Shown here piece after piece: positions 33,732 through 41,861 of a stretch of DNA of 64,000 nucleotides. The translations under genes were made by a program, and so were the position numbers. The number at the start of each line of letters is the position of its first letter. The stretch's first letter is position 1. The DNA comes from UBA6055 sp965203755 (GTDB lineage Bacteria > Chloroflexota > Anaerolineae > Aggregatilineales > Phototrophicaceae). Location of the stretch: NCBI GenBank assembly GCA_965203755.1, contig OZ241910.1:1240001-1304000 (forward strand), in the 5' to 3' direction. The notes below the pieces were generated by a model. It was not told the DNA's origin. It made no database searches and saw only the letters and a list, made by a program, of their open reading frames with translations.

Positions 33732-35504
33732 TTAGTCCCCGGCAAGACTGCCCAAGGACAGCCGATAGCCCGCCAGCGTTTCGCCCGTCTCCAGCGCCGC
33801 CGGCAACTCCGGTCCATCGGGAAAGACATACCAGCGAATCTCAAGCTGCAATTCGGATGTGTCGGCCGCATCGGCCGGAATCCGCATCACATAATCGTCT
33901 TGGTAATCCGTATCGAGTCTCATCCAAGGATGTGGCATCGTGCCCCAGCCGGGCCAGGTCTCAAAACGCGCGAGCGCCTGCCCTTGCGAATCCAGCAGGC
34001 TCAGCGCCAGCGCATAAGCCAGCGGCGAATGCGCCTGTGAACGCCAGTAAAAAGTAAGCGGGATCTGCTCGCCCGCGGTCCAATGACGCCGCGACGGAAT
34101 TTCATAGGCGGTTAGGCGAATGTCTTCCCACTGCACATTGACGGGCGCCGCAGTTTCAGGAAGCCGCGCCACCGCGGGCGAATGATCGTACTTAGGCATG
34201 ATATAAATGAAGGGCGCAAGCACACTGAACGCCAGCAGCGGCAAAACAACTGCGAATGGTGGAATCCGCCAGACGCTCAAACCCAGCGCCAGCAGGAAGC
34301 TCGCCGATGTGATATAAGGAAAGAGCAGCCTTCCCGTGCTCGCCCAGGTCTGCGTGCTCCACCACATCAGCATCGCCGCGCCCAGCGCCAGCGGCATAGC
34401 GAGAAATACGGTTGTGGCCATCAGGTCCCTCGACCGCCTGTTCCGCGACGCAAAGACCGCAACACCGCCAGCCGCAATCAACGCCAGCCCATCCATTATC
34501 CGATAGAAGGCATCATGCACCGCGATATTAAAAGCGCCAAAGACGGCCCAGTAACTGACGCGCAAGCCCTCGAATTCCTCGAGAAAGAGCCGCGGCAAGG
34601 AAATTGAACGCCGCCCGAAATAATCCAGCATAGTCGCCGTGCCCAAAAGCTCGCCGTAGAGCAGCAAATTGCGGCCATACCACCAGCCTGCTATAATCAG
34701 CCCAAAAGCCAGCATCGCGCCGACCAGGAACGTGAATCCGCGCCGGCCACCCTGTCGAAACATCAGCCAGGCGCCGGCCAGCGTCACCAGCAATCCCAGG
34801 ACCAAGCCGCTTAGTTTGGTCAACGCCGCCAGCGCGAAGAGCAGCCCCAGCATCAGGCTGCGCCGCTTTTGAAAGCCATCGCGCAGCATCAGCAGCATTT
34901 GCCAGGTGATCAGCGCCGTCAGCATATTCACCAGATTGTCATTGCTCACCGATGCGCTGATGAAAAGGAACTGGGGATTAAAAGCGGTCAGCGATGCCGC
35001 CAGCAGCGCCAAGCCGCGGCTGCCGGGCAAGACCGTCCGCGCCGCCTGAACACCCGCCCCAACCGTCACCGCGCCCATGCCCAAACCCAGCAGACGAATG
35101 ACATAAAGCGCTAGCGACGAGCCGCTTAAATCCGGCGGATAGACCTGCTTGTAGATGACCACATTACGATTGCCCAGCTGCGATGGGACCCCGACCACCG
35201 TGAAAGGGGACGGCAGATAACGCGCCTCGAAGTCCGTTGTGTCAAAAGCATTCCAGACCGCCGCCATCAGCAAATAATAGAGCGGCGGCTGGCTCGCTTC
35301 CTGCCCGTACAAGTTCTCGTGGTCGGCTGATTGCAGCGGCAGCGCTCCATGTTCAGCGATCCACTTGATCATGCCTATATGCTGAACGGTGTCCGAGGCC
35401 TCGAAGTTCGGCACGGCATACCAGTAGACCAAGCCAACGAGAACGAACGCCAAGGGCATAAGCCAATGCAGTGGCAGCCGCGCCAATGAAACCAGTCGCT
35501 GCAA
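33732..35504 (-). CDS. Polytopic membrane protein, glycosyltransferase 39/DUF2142-like
   Basis: The 590-residue protein has about ten to eleven hydrophobic helices and an extracytoplasmic loop after the first. The early acidic pair in FEASDTVQHIGMIKWI and the ASQPPLYYLLMAAVW segment match GT-C enzymes that use lipid-linked sugars. The C-terminal 130 residues are soluble and beta-rich (WTAGEQIPLTFYWRSQAH). Related DUF2142 proteins act in cell-surface glycan assembly. The donor and acceptor are unknown. It stands alone, convergent with nothing, 140 bases upstream of the nucleoside operon promoter and reading the same way, toward that operon. Confidence 0.7.
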   Translation of the reverse strand: MQRLVSLARLPLHWLMPLAFVLVGLVYWYAVPNFEASDTVQHIGMIKWIAEHGALPLQSADHENLYGQEASQPPLYYLLMAAVWNAFDTTDFEARYLPSPFTVVGVPSQLGNRNVVIYKQVYPPDLSGSSLALYVIRLLGLGMGAVTVGAGVQAARTVLPGSRGLALLAASLTAFNPQFLFISASVSNDNLVNMLTALITWQMLLMLRDGFQKRRSLMLGLLFALAALTKLSGLVLGLLVTLAGAWLMFRQGGRRGFTFLVGAMLAFGLIIAGWWYGRNLLLYGELLGTATMLDYFGRRSISLPRLFLEEFEGLRVSYWAVFGAFNIAVHDAFYRIMDGLALIAAGGVAVFASRNRRSRDLMATTVFLAMPLALGAAMLMWWSTQTWASTGRLLFPYITSASFLLALGLSVWRIPPFAVVLPLLAFSVLAPFIYIMPKYDHSPAVARLPETAAPVNVQWEDIRLTAYEIPSRRHWTAGEQIPLTFYWRSQAHSPLAYALALSLLDSQGQALARFETWPGWGTMPHPWMRLDTDYQDDYVMRIPADAADTSELQLEIRWYVFPDGPELPAALETGETLAGYRLSLGSLAGD

Positions 35505-35639
35505 GTCGCTGACCTCTCGATACCGATACCGCGCTGATCAGCATTTTAGCACATTAGCCGCTGTTCGGTAACGAGACTTACTCAATTCAAACTGCCAAGC
35601 AAGCCGCGTCCTTATTGTTCATGGTGTGCGAAGCGCGTT

Positions 35640-35843
35640 TTACCTTCCGGCGGCATGCCTTGACCGGCGTCTAAGATAGATCATTGTGCAAAGTCCGCCA
35701 AAGGGAACCAGTACACTCCAAGCCAGCCACAGCAGCGCCGGCAGGGGTTCTAATTGACTTCGCAGAACCATGGCTACGCTAATGATCGCGACGACTGTCA
35801 GGCCGACAATCCAGCAATTTGTTAATATCACCATCATGTCCAC
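35640..35843 (-). CDS. Two-helix membrane protein, PLDc_N-like
   Basis: The likely start is GTG 35843, nine bases after GAGGAG; the frame is open to 35891. The product has about 67 residues with two transmembrane helices. The ending LLWLAWSVLVPFGGLCTMIYLRRR resembles the PLDc_N domain (phospholipase D-nuclease N-terminal), which also occurs as stand-alone small proteins. Its function is unknown. Adjacent genes give no hint. Confidence 0.5.
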   Translation of the reverse strand: MDMMVILTNCWIVGLTVVAIISVAMVLRSQLEPLPALLWLAWSVLVPFGGLCTMIYLRRRSRHAAGR

Positions 35844-36064
35844 GATGACCATCTCCTCAATGACCAAACAGCGTTCATAGGGGTCAATCATAGAATAATC
35901 ATGCGTTTCATCATTTTAGCGATTCTTTCGCGGCGGGTCAAGCAAATTCGCATATTTTATACAAATGAGTTTGCAAAATTTCATAAATTATCTAATTTCA
36001 CGTTTTTAGATTTGCTTTGCTCTGATTTTGATGCGCCTGCTATAGGCGGTGGATGGATTTCCTG

Positions 36065-36073
36065 TGTTATACT
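36065..36073 (+). promoter_or_regulatory. Extended -10 promoter of the amino-sugar locus
   Basis: TGT followed by TATACT at 36068-36073 is an extended -10 element about 60 bases before the peptidase ATG. A GCAAA (35942-35946) and TTTGC (35970-35974) dyad lies about 95 bases further upstream. The rest of the 290 bases between the PLDc_N-like gene and this operon is A+T-rich and holds no gene. Confidence 0.45.
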
Positions 36074-36132
36074 AAGCTGGACAATCATAAACTGGCGAGA
36101 AAGTCTTTGCCGGGATATGGAGAGAGGGCTTG

Positions 36133-37239
36133 ATGATTTCGGCAGTGACGCAGGCGATGCTGACGCAGATTGACCGCACGGACGCCGATGACATATTCGG
36201 GCGGCTGTCGCGCCTGCTGACGTCGCTGGCGCCGTCAAGCGGCTGTCATCTGCCTGGCGCCGTCGGTGACCGCATCCGGCTGATGGCTGATGAATTGGGT
36301 CTCTCGCTGTCATCCGACCCTCGCATCAGCGCAACCGGCAGCCTGGCGATTGAGATCGGCGCCGACCAACCGGCAAGCGATCTGGTCATTACCGCGCACA
36401 TGGACCGCCCCTCGTTCCGCGTGCTGTCGCTGGAGGATGGCGCGCTCTATCCACTGTGCGCCATCCGCATCCCCGGCGATGAATATATCACCCATGCCCA
36501 AGCCGTCCGCTATCAAAATGAGACGATGGCCGTCACGGCGCGGGGCAAAATGCACATCAAGGCGATTGACGGCGGGCATCACATCCGCTTCCAGGCTGAA
36601 AGCGGCGGCTTGGGTTGGGGCGACACGGTTTTGATGGATGCAGTTCCACAGCGGCAGGGCAATCATGTCATCGGCACGGGTCTGGACAATGCCGCCGGTG
36701 TCCTGCTGGCTTTATTATCCGCCCGCGCGCTGGCTTCATTCGCCGATAACTTCGCCAAACAGCGACAAAAAATCCTGATCGCGCTGACCGACCAGGAAGA
36801 GGGTCCCCCCATCGGTCTGTTCGGACAGGGCGCCGCCCGTCTGGCTCACGCCATACCGCCGCCCCGATTGGGATTTATCAACATCGACGCTCACAATGTG
36901 GACCGCGCCGGCGGTCATATTCCCGGCATTGGCGCATCGCATGCTTTCGTCTCTGGCTACGGCCGCGGTTCAGTCGCGCCGCTGGAATATCAGGCGCTCG
37001 CCGAGTCGCTGGCGCAAGCGGTCAACCGGCGGCGGCCGGGCACAGTTCGGCTCAATTATGGTTATGTATCCCGCAGCGACGATATGCTGCTTAGCACCTG
37101 GTCTCGCTGTCTGGCTTTGATTGGCGTCCCGCTTGCCCATGCCCATACCACAGAAGAGACCTTGGCGCTGGACGATATGGCATCGGCGCTTCGCTGGATA
37201 ACCGCCTTTGCATCGCATATACTTGAGAGAAACGCATAA
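36133..37239 (+). CDS. M42-like metallopeptidase or hydrolase
   Basis: The 368-residue protein keeps the full two-metal site of the M42/M28 aminopeptidase group. ITAHMDRP (about 86-93) gives the first His and Asp, GTGLDNAAG (about 181-189) the bridging Asp, DQEEG (about 219-223) the catalytic Glu pair, INIDAHN (about 249-255) an Asp, and AHTTEETLALDD (about 336-347) the last His. Overall sequence drift from typical M42 suggests a special substrate. ATG 36133 has GAGAGAGG upstream. It is first in a plus-strand operon with SIS and kinase genes, so it may act on an amino-sugar or peptide-sugar conjugate rather than ordinary peptides. Confidence 0.7.
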   Translation: MISAVTQAMLTQIDRTDADDIFGRLSRLLTSLAPSSGCHLPGAVGDRIRLMADELGLSLSSDPRISATGSLAIEIGADQPASDLVITAHMDRPSFRVLSLEDGALYPLCAIRIPGDEYITHAQAVRYQNETMAVTARGKMHIKAIDGGHHIRFQAESGGLGWGDTVLMDAVPQRQGNHVIGTGLDNAAGVLLALLSARALASFADNFAKQRQKILIALTDQEEGPPIGLFGQGAARLAHAIPPPRLGFINIDAHNVDRAGGHIPGIGASHAFVSGYGRGSVAPLEYQALAESLAQAVNRRRPGTVRLNYGYVSRSDDMLLSTWSRCLALIGVPLAHAHTTEETLALDDMASALRWITAFASHILERNA

Positions 37240-37250
37240 GGAAGGGACCA

Positions 37251-38414
37251 ATGACCGAACGTTCGCCCATGCACCAGCAGATTGACACCTTGCCGGTGCT
37301 GCTCGGCGCGATTGCACAGCCTTTTGATGCCGCCGCTCGACATGCCTTTGACTTTGCGACCTGTGCTTCGGTCAAGCGCATCTATCTGGTCGGCTGCGGC
37401 GACAGCCATCATGCGCCGGTGGGCGCTGAACTGGCTTTTCATCAGATGGCAAAAGCGCCGACGCAGGCCCTAAGTTCGCTGACATTCAGCCGTTACACCG
37501 CCGGTTTCCTGCCCGACACCGGCCCAAACACCAACCTCGTCATCGGTGTATCGGTATCGGGCGTCGTCAGCCGAACGATAGAAGCGCTGGATATGGCCCG
37601 GCAGGCCGGCGCCGTCACTGTGGCGCTCACCGGCAGCCCGACCGCCCCCCTTGGTCAAACCGCCGCCAAGGTATTCGAAACCTTGGTTCCGCCCCTGCCC
37701 GACGAGATGCGCGGCTTGGTGGTGCCGGGGATACGTTCGTATCTGGCATCGCAGATCGCTCTGGTGATGGCGGCGCTGCGGATTGGGGAGGTGCGCGGCG
37801 CGCTGACCACGGCCGCCGCCGATGCCGAACGGAAACAGGTTGCGGAACTGGCGGATATCATTGAAGCGACCATCCAAAGCTGTGAGCCGGTCGTCAATGA
37901 ACTGGTTGAGACCTGGCGCCAGGCGACTCAATTCGAGTTTGTCGGCGCCGGCCCGCTCTATGGCGCGGCGATGTTCAGCGCGGCAAAATTGCTGGAAGCC
38001 AGCGGCGACGCGGCGATGGCGCAGGAGACGGAAGAATGGTCGCATCTGCAATACTTCGTCGAAAATGCCGATATCCCTTTGATTTTGCTGTCTGCCAATC
38101 AATTTGATGCCGACCGCATGGCAGAGATCGCCCGCGCCGCCAAAAGCATTGGCCGCCCGACTGCCCTGGTCTCTACCGCGGATGCCACCGAAATCAGCCA
38201 GTATGTGGATGCGGTCTTGCCCATTCCGCGCCCAGTCCCCGAACGTTACGCGTCCATTGTCTACAGCATTCCGGGCGAACTGCTGGCGGCCGCCCGCGCG
38301 AAATCCATCGCCGCCAGCTATTTCCGCAGCTTTGAAGGCGGGCGCACTGTGGATTGGGCCGACGGCGCCAGCCGCATCCGCTCCAGCCGCATGATCACCG
38401 AATTGCGGCGATGA
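37251..38414 (+). CDS. Double-SIS-domain sugar isomerase/deaminase-like protein
   Basis: The 387-residue protein has two SIS domains like the C-terminal half of GlmS or AgaS. The first has KRIYLVGCGDSHHAPVGAEL and GVSVSGVVSRTIEALDMA; the second, FVGAGPLYGAAMFSAAKLLEA and AMAQETEEWSHLQYFV. The AQETEEWSH segment corresponds to the glutamate-containing active-site stretch of GlmS. There is no glutaminase domain. It probably deaminates or isomerises an amino-sugar phosphate. It follows the peptidase by 11 bases, and its TGA overlaps the ATG of the next gene. Confidence 0.8.
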   Translation: MTERSPMHQQIDTLPVLLGAIAQPFDAAARHAFDFATCASVKRIYLVGCGDSHHAPVGAELAFHQMAKAPTQALSSLTFSRYTAGFLPDTGPNTNLVIGVSVSGVVSRTIEALDMARQAGAVTVALTGSPTAPLGQTAAKVFETLVPPLPDEMRGLVVPGIRSYLASQIALVMAALRIGEVRGALTTAAADAERKQVAELADIIEATIQSCEPVVNELVETWRQATQFEFVGAGPLYGAAMFSAAKLLEASGDAAMAQETEEWSHLQYFVENADIPLILLSANQFDADRMAEIARAAKSIGRPTALVSTADATEISQYVDAVLPIPRPVPERYASIVYSIPGELLAAARAKSIAASYFRSFEGGRTVDWADGASRIRSSRMITELRR

Positions 38415-39325
38415 TGGCCGACTTCATCGCCGTCGGCAGCGTGATCATCGACGATATTGTCTATCCCGATGGCCGCACCAGCATGGGGGCGCTTGGCGGC
38501 GGCGGCACCCATGCGGCCTGCGGCATGGCGCTCGCCGGCGAAAGGCCGGGGCTGATCGCGCTGGTCGGCAAAGACCTGCCGCCAGATATCCGCGCGCGGC
38601 TTGAACGCGACTTTGACGTCTCGGGACTGGTTTGGTCGGCGCATGAGCAGCTGCGCGGCTGGCAGATTTTTGAATGGGATGGCAAACGGAGCGAGATCTT
38701 CCGCGTCGATGTCGCCGCGCCGTTTCAGTTTGAACCCCTTGCCGACAGCCCCGACATTCCGTTCACGGCGGCAAAGGGAATCACGCTGCTGCGCGAGCCG
38801 TCTTACGTCGCCGGCTGGCGCCGCCGTTTCCCGCAGGCGGCTCTGCTGTGGGAGCCGATACGTTCCTTGATGATGTCCGGCGATTACGAGAGTTTTCTTG
38901 AAGGCATCCCCCACGCCGATATTGTATCACCCAATCTGCTGGAAGCGCAGACTGTCTATGGCATAGAAGACGAACTGGAAATCCTGCGGCGGATGCTGGC
39001 GGATGGCGTCGGCGCCGCGGCGCTCCGTATGGGCGCGCGGGGTTCGCTGCTTGCCGCGCGAGGCCGCGGCCGCGCTTATCTCATCCCGCCGCTGCCAGTT
39101 GAAGCCATCGTTGACCAAACCGGCGCCGGCAACACCTACTGCGGCGGCTTCATCGTCGGCTGGTGTCTCCAGCGGGATTTGGCGACGGCCGGCTGTTATG
39201 CCGCCGCCGCGGCTTCCTTCGCCCTGGAAACCGTCGGCGTCGCCGACATCCCGCCGCAGCGTGAAATGGAATGGAACAAGCGATTCGAACAGGCGCGAAG
39301 AGGAGTGGCGGAGCTTGAGTTGTGA
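38411..39325 (+). CDS. PfkB/MAK32-like protein with Asn in place of the catalytic Asp
   Basis: The 304-residue protein has a ribokinase fold: FIAVGSVIIDDIVYPDG, then GALGGGGTHAACGMALAGE, NLLEAQTVYG and VDQTGAGNTYCGGFIVGW near 232-249. In active PfkB kinases the motif is DTxGAGD, and the final Asp is the base that activates the acceptor hydroxyl. Here it is Asn, as I recall for the yeast MAK32 group. It is therefore either a non-catalytic binding protein or a kinase with altered chemistry. Start ATG 38411 overlaps the SIS stop codon by four bases (ATGA), so translation is coupled. Confidence 0.8.
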   Translation: MMADFIAVGSVIIDDIVYPDGRTSMGALGGGGTHAACGMALAGERPGLIALVGKDLPPDIRARLERDFDVSGLVWSAHEQLRGWQIFEWDGKRSEIFRVDVAAPFQFEPLADSPDIPFTAAKGITLLREPSYVAGWRRRFPQAALLWEPIRSLMMSGDYESFLEGIPHADIVSPNLLEAQTVYGIEDELEILRRMLADGVGAAALRMGARGSLLAARGRGRAYLIPPLPVEAIVDQTGAGNTYCGGFIVGWCLQRDLATAGCYAAAAASFALETVGVADIPPQREMEWNKRFEQARRGVAELEL

Positions 39326-39384
39326 GCTTGTCAGCCGCTTGGCTCTATATCAGCGCAGTGGAATGCCCGTGTTCGGCATTTGTT

Positions 39385-39457
39385 TGGGCTGTACAGGACT
39401 CGAACCTGTAACCTCCTCGACGTCAACGAGGCGCTCTGCCAGTTGAGCTAACGGCCC
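39385..39457 (-). tRNA. tRNA-Val (anticodon GAC)
   Basis: The 73-base cloverleaf read on the minus strand has D arm GCTC/GAGC, anticodon stem CCTCG/CGAGG with loop TTGACGT (anticodon GAC), and T arm ACAGG/CCTGT with loop TTCGAGT. The acceptor stem GGGCCGT/ACAGCCC has one C-A mismatch at pair 5-68. Discriminator A73 is present and CCA is not encoded. It lies on the opposite strand to the flanking genes. Confidence 0.93.
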
Positions 39458-39473
39458 GCAGAATATAATCCAT

Positions 39474-39501
39474 AGTATACATAGTTTGAAACATAATGCA
39501 A
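39474..39501 (-). promoter_or_regulatory. Promoter of tRNA-Val
   Basis: On the minus strand TTGCAT (39501-39496) and TATACT (39479-39474) are 16 bases apart, about 17 bases before the tRNA 5' end. The -35 element overlaps the dyad at 39497-39510. Confidence 0.55.
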
Positions 39502-39510
39502 GCGCTTTTC
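39497..39510. promoter_or_regulatory. Candidate LacI-family operator
   Basis: TGCAAGCGCTTTTC matches the LacI/CcpA-type pattern TGNAANCGNTTNCA, with the AAGCGCTT core centred on CG. It lies 17 bases upstream of the -35 of the sugar-importer operon and on the -35 of tRNA-Val. No LacI-type gene is in the window. Confidence 0.45.
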
Positions 39511-39526
39511 CGCCAGACAGACAAGA

Positions 39527-39555
39527 TTGCCATATCGGCGTCTTTGGCTTATAAT
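39527..39555 (+). promoter_or_regulatory. Promoter of the ABC sugar-importer operon
   Basis: TTGCCA (39527-39532) and TATAAT (39550-39555) are separated by exactly 17 bases. The binding-protein ATG is at 39660, after GGGAGAAA. Confidence 0.65.
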
Positions 39556-39659
39556 TTCGAGTAATATCGATTACTGTGCGATGTGAGAGGAGTTGATTAT
39601 AGACAGGTTGCGGCATCCGTTTATTTGACCGGGTTAATTTATTTTGGGAGAAACAGACG

Positions 39660-40889
39660 ATGAAGTTTTTCAAATGTGGAATGACCGTTTTGCTGCTGGC
39701 ACTTTTGAGCATGGGCTTTGCGGTTCAGGCGCAGGATACGACCATCTCATTTCTGACGCCGCCCTGGGGCGTCCCGCCAAGCGAAGCGGCATTGCAGGCA
39801 TTCACCGACGAGACTGGCATCGCCGTCGAGATTCAATCGGTGCAGACGGCCGACCTCTTCAGTCGGGTTCAGGTGGCGGCCGCCACCGGGACCGCGCCGG
39901 CGGATGTGATTTTCCTGACCGAAGAAGCGCCGTCCAATGTCGTCGCCACCGGCAATATGCTGCCGTTGAATGCCTTCTTGGAACGCGGCGAACTGGATTT
40001 GGACGATTTTGAAAAGATGGACTTCTGGTCGATTGACGGCGATGTGTATGCCATTCCCACCTATCTTCAGTTGGTGATGATGGATTACAACCGCGCCCGC
40101 TTGGCGGAAGCCGGCTTTGACGCGCCGCCGACCACCTGGGCTGAACTGCAAGCGATGGCATTCGCTATCCGCGAAGCCGGCATTGATGAGCATCCCATCG
40201 CTATGGGCGCGATATCCTGGTCATGGTGGCTGATGGCTCTGTCCATGGGCGACCCGATGTTCGACGATGACCTCAACCCGGTCTTCGCCGATGAAGGCTC
40301 AAAGGGACGCGAGGCGATGACGCTGCTGTTGAGCTTCTTTGAAGATGAACTCATCAGCCCCGAAATTTTGGCTGGCTCCATCAGCCAGCATACGCTCTTC
40401 TGGAGTGGCGTCGGCGTCTTCCATCAGGCTTGGCAGGGTTCGGTCGCTGTCGCCAACAATCCGGAACGTTCACAGCAGGCGCCCGACGTCGAATACATGG
40501 TGCTGCCCGAAGTCGGCAATACCTGGAGCTTCCCGGCCGGCATCGGCATTTCAGTCGATTCGGAAAACCAGGAAGCGGCTTGGGAATTCATCAAGTGGTA
40601 CGCCGGCGCCGGCAACATGACCGATATCTACAATGCCTTCGGGCTTTATCCATCGCGCCTTTCAGTCGCCGGCAGCCTGAACGAGGCCGGCGTCATCCAA
40701 GGTTACGATGCCATCGTCGAGCAAAGCATGCGCGTCAACGAACTGCCGCGCTATGCGCTGTGGTGGGGGCCCTTCGCCAACACCGTCAGCGAGACGATTC
40801 TGGAAGCCGCCCAGACCGGCATGGCGGCCGATGATGCCATCAATCGGCTGGCTGATGAGTGGAACGAACTCAAAACCGAATACGAATAA
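39660..40889 (+). CDS. ABC sugar-transporter binding protein, family 1
   Basis: The 409-residue extracytoplasmic protein begins with a signal peptide (FFKCGMTVLLLALLSMGFAV, then QAQ). The body is a MalE/UgpB-type binding protein: ISFLTPPWGVPPSEAALQAF, APADVIFLTEEAP, VYAIPTYLQLVMMDYNRARL and ENQEAAWEFIKWYAG. It delivers a sugar to the permease pair that follows. Given the hexosaminidase and SIS genes nearby, an amino sugar or N-acetylglucosamine-type disaccharide is a likely cargo. A hairpin after the stop codon may keep its level above that of the permeases. Confidence 0.9.
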   Translation: MKFFKCGMTVLLLALLSMGFAVQAQDTTISFLTPPWGVPPSEAALQAFTDETGIAVEIQSVQTADLFSRVQVAAATGTAPADVIFLTEEAPSNVVATGNMLPLNAFLERGELDLDDFEKMDFWSIDGDVYAIPTYLQLVMMDYNRARLAEAGFDAPPTTWAELQAMAFAIREAGIDEHPIAMGAISWSWWLMALSMGDPMFDDDLNPVFADEGSKGREAMTLLLSFFEDELISPEILAGSISQHTLFWSGVGVFHQAWQGSVAVANNPERSQQAPDVEYMVLPEVGNTWSFPAGIGISVDSENQEAAWEFIKWYAGAGNMTDIYNAFGLYPSRLSVAGSLNEAGVIQGYDAIVEQSMRVNELPRYALWWGPFANTVSETILEAAQTGMAADDAINRLADEWNELKTEYE

Positions 40890-40905
40890 AATCTGCAAAT
40901 CCATG

Positions 40906-40937
40906 CTCTGGGGCCGTCCTGGCCCCAGAGTTATTTT
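40906..40937 (+). terminator. Intercistronic hairpin after the binding-protein gene
   Basis: CTCTGGGGCC (40906-40915) and GGCCCCAGAG (40921-40930) form a perfect 10-bp stem with a 5-base loop, followed by TTATTTT. It is a good partial terminator or mRNA stabiliser 17 bases after the stop codon and just before the permease genes. Confidence 0.7.
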
Positions 40938-40946
40938 GGAGAGACA

Positions 40947-41861
40947 GTGGTGCGCCAACGGGTTTTCTCATCAGATTCGCGTTTTATTTTCATTGTCCTG
41001 CTGCCGATTGTCCTGCTGACTGCCGTATTCATTTATTATCCGGCGGTCGATACCTTCCAGACCAGCCTCACCTCCGAAAACCTGCGTATTCGCCGCCCGC
41101 CGAAATATCTGGGCATAGGCAACTATACGCGTCTGCTGGCTGATGAGGAGTTCCAGGAAGTCACCCTGCGGAGTTTCCAGGTGGTCGTTTTGACACTGCC
41201 CCTGGAAATGGCGGTCGCCTTTGGGATTGCCCTGCTGCTCAATGAACGTTTCCCCGGCCGCGGGCTGATGCGGGTGCTGACCATTTTGCCGTGGATGATG
41301 CCGCCGGTGGTGAATGGCTTTTTGTGGGGCTGGCTCTTGAATGGCGAATACGGCGCGCTGAACGGGTTTTTGTATCAGCTTGGCTTGATTCGGGAATATC
41401 AGTATTGGCTCAAAGCGCCCGAAAGCCAGATTATATGGGTGGTCATCGTCCAAACCTGGACGCGCTTCGCCTTCCCGACGATTATCCTGCTGGCTGGCCT
41501 GCAAAGCATCCCCGATGACCTGTACCATGCCGCCAAAGTGGACGGCGCCAGCAGCATCGCCCGCGTGCGTTTTATCACCTTTCCACTGCTGCTGCCTTCG
41601 TTTGGCATCGCGCTGGTGGTCGAGTTCATCGCCGCCTTCCAGATATTCGACGTCGTCTACACTTTAACCGCCGGCGGTTCGGCGGGCGGCGCCATCAATC
41701 CGTTCACCAAAACCCTGATGCTGTACAATTATGAATTGGTCTTCCGCGATTTACGCATCGGCTTGGGCGCGGCGCTTTCCTACATCATCCTCGTCATGTC
41801 ATTGGCTGTCGGCTTGATTTTCACCTGGCGCGTCTACAGTCAGGGAGTGTCGGAAGCATGA
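40947..41861 (+). CDS. ABC sugar-transporter permease, MalF-type
   Basis: The 304-residue inner-membrane protein has six predicted helices. It contains the EAA-loop segment HAAKVDGASSIARVRFITFP near 193-212, which contacts the ATPase. It begins at GTG 40947 or the adjacent GTG 40950, after TTTGGAGAG. The FTLTAGGSAGGAINPFTKTL-like end is typical of the family. It pairs with the next gene, which overlaps it by four bases. No ATPase gene is present in this operon, so a shared MsmK/UgpC-type ATPase encoded elsewhere is expected. Confidence 0.9.
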   Translation: MVRQRVFSSDSRFIFIVLLPIVLLTAVFIYYPAVDTFQTSLTSENLRIRRPPKYLGIGNYTRLLADEEFQEVTLRSFQVVVLTLPLEMAVAFGIALLLNERFPGRGLMRVLTILPWMMPPVVNGFLWGWLLNGEYGALNGFLYQLGLIREYQYWLKAPESQIIWVVIVQTWTRFAFPTIILLAGLQSIPDDLYHAAKVDGASSIARVRFITFPLLLPSFGIALVVEFIAAFQIFDVVYTLTAGGSAGGAINPFTKTLMLYNYELVFRDLRIGLGAALSYIILVMSLAVGLIFTWRVYSQGVSEA

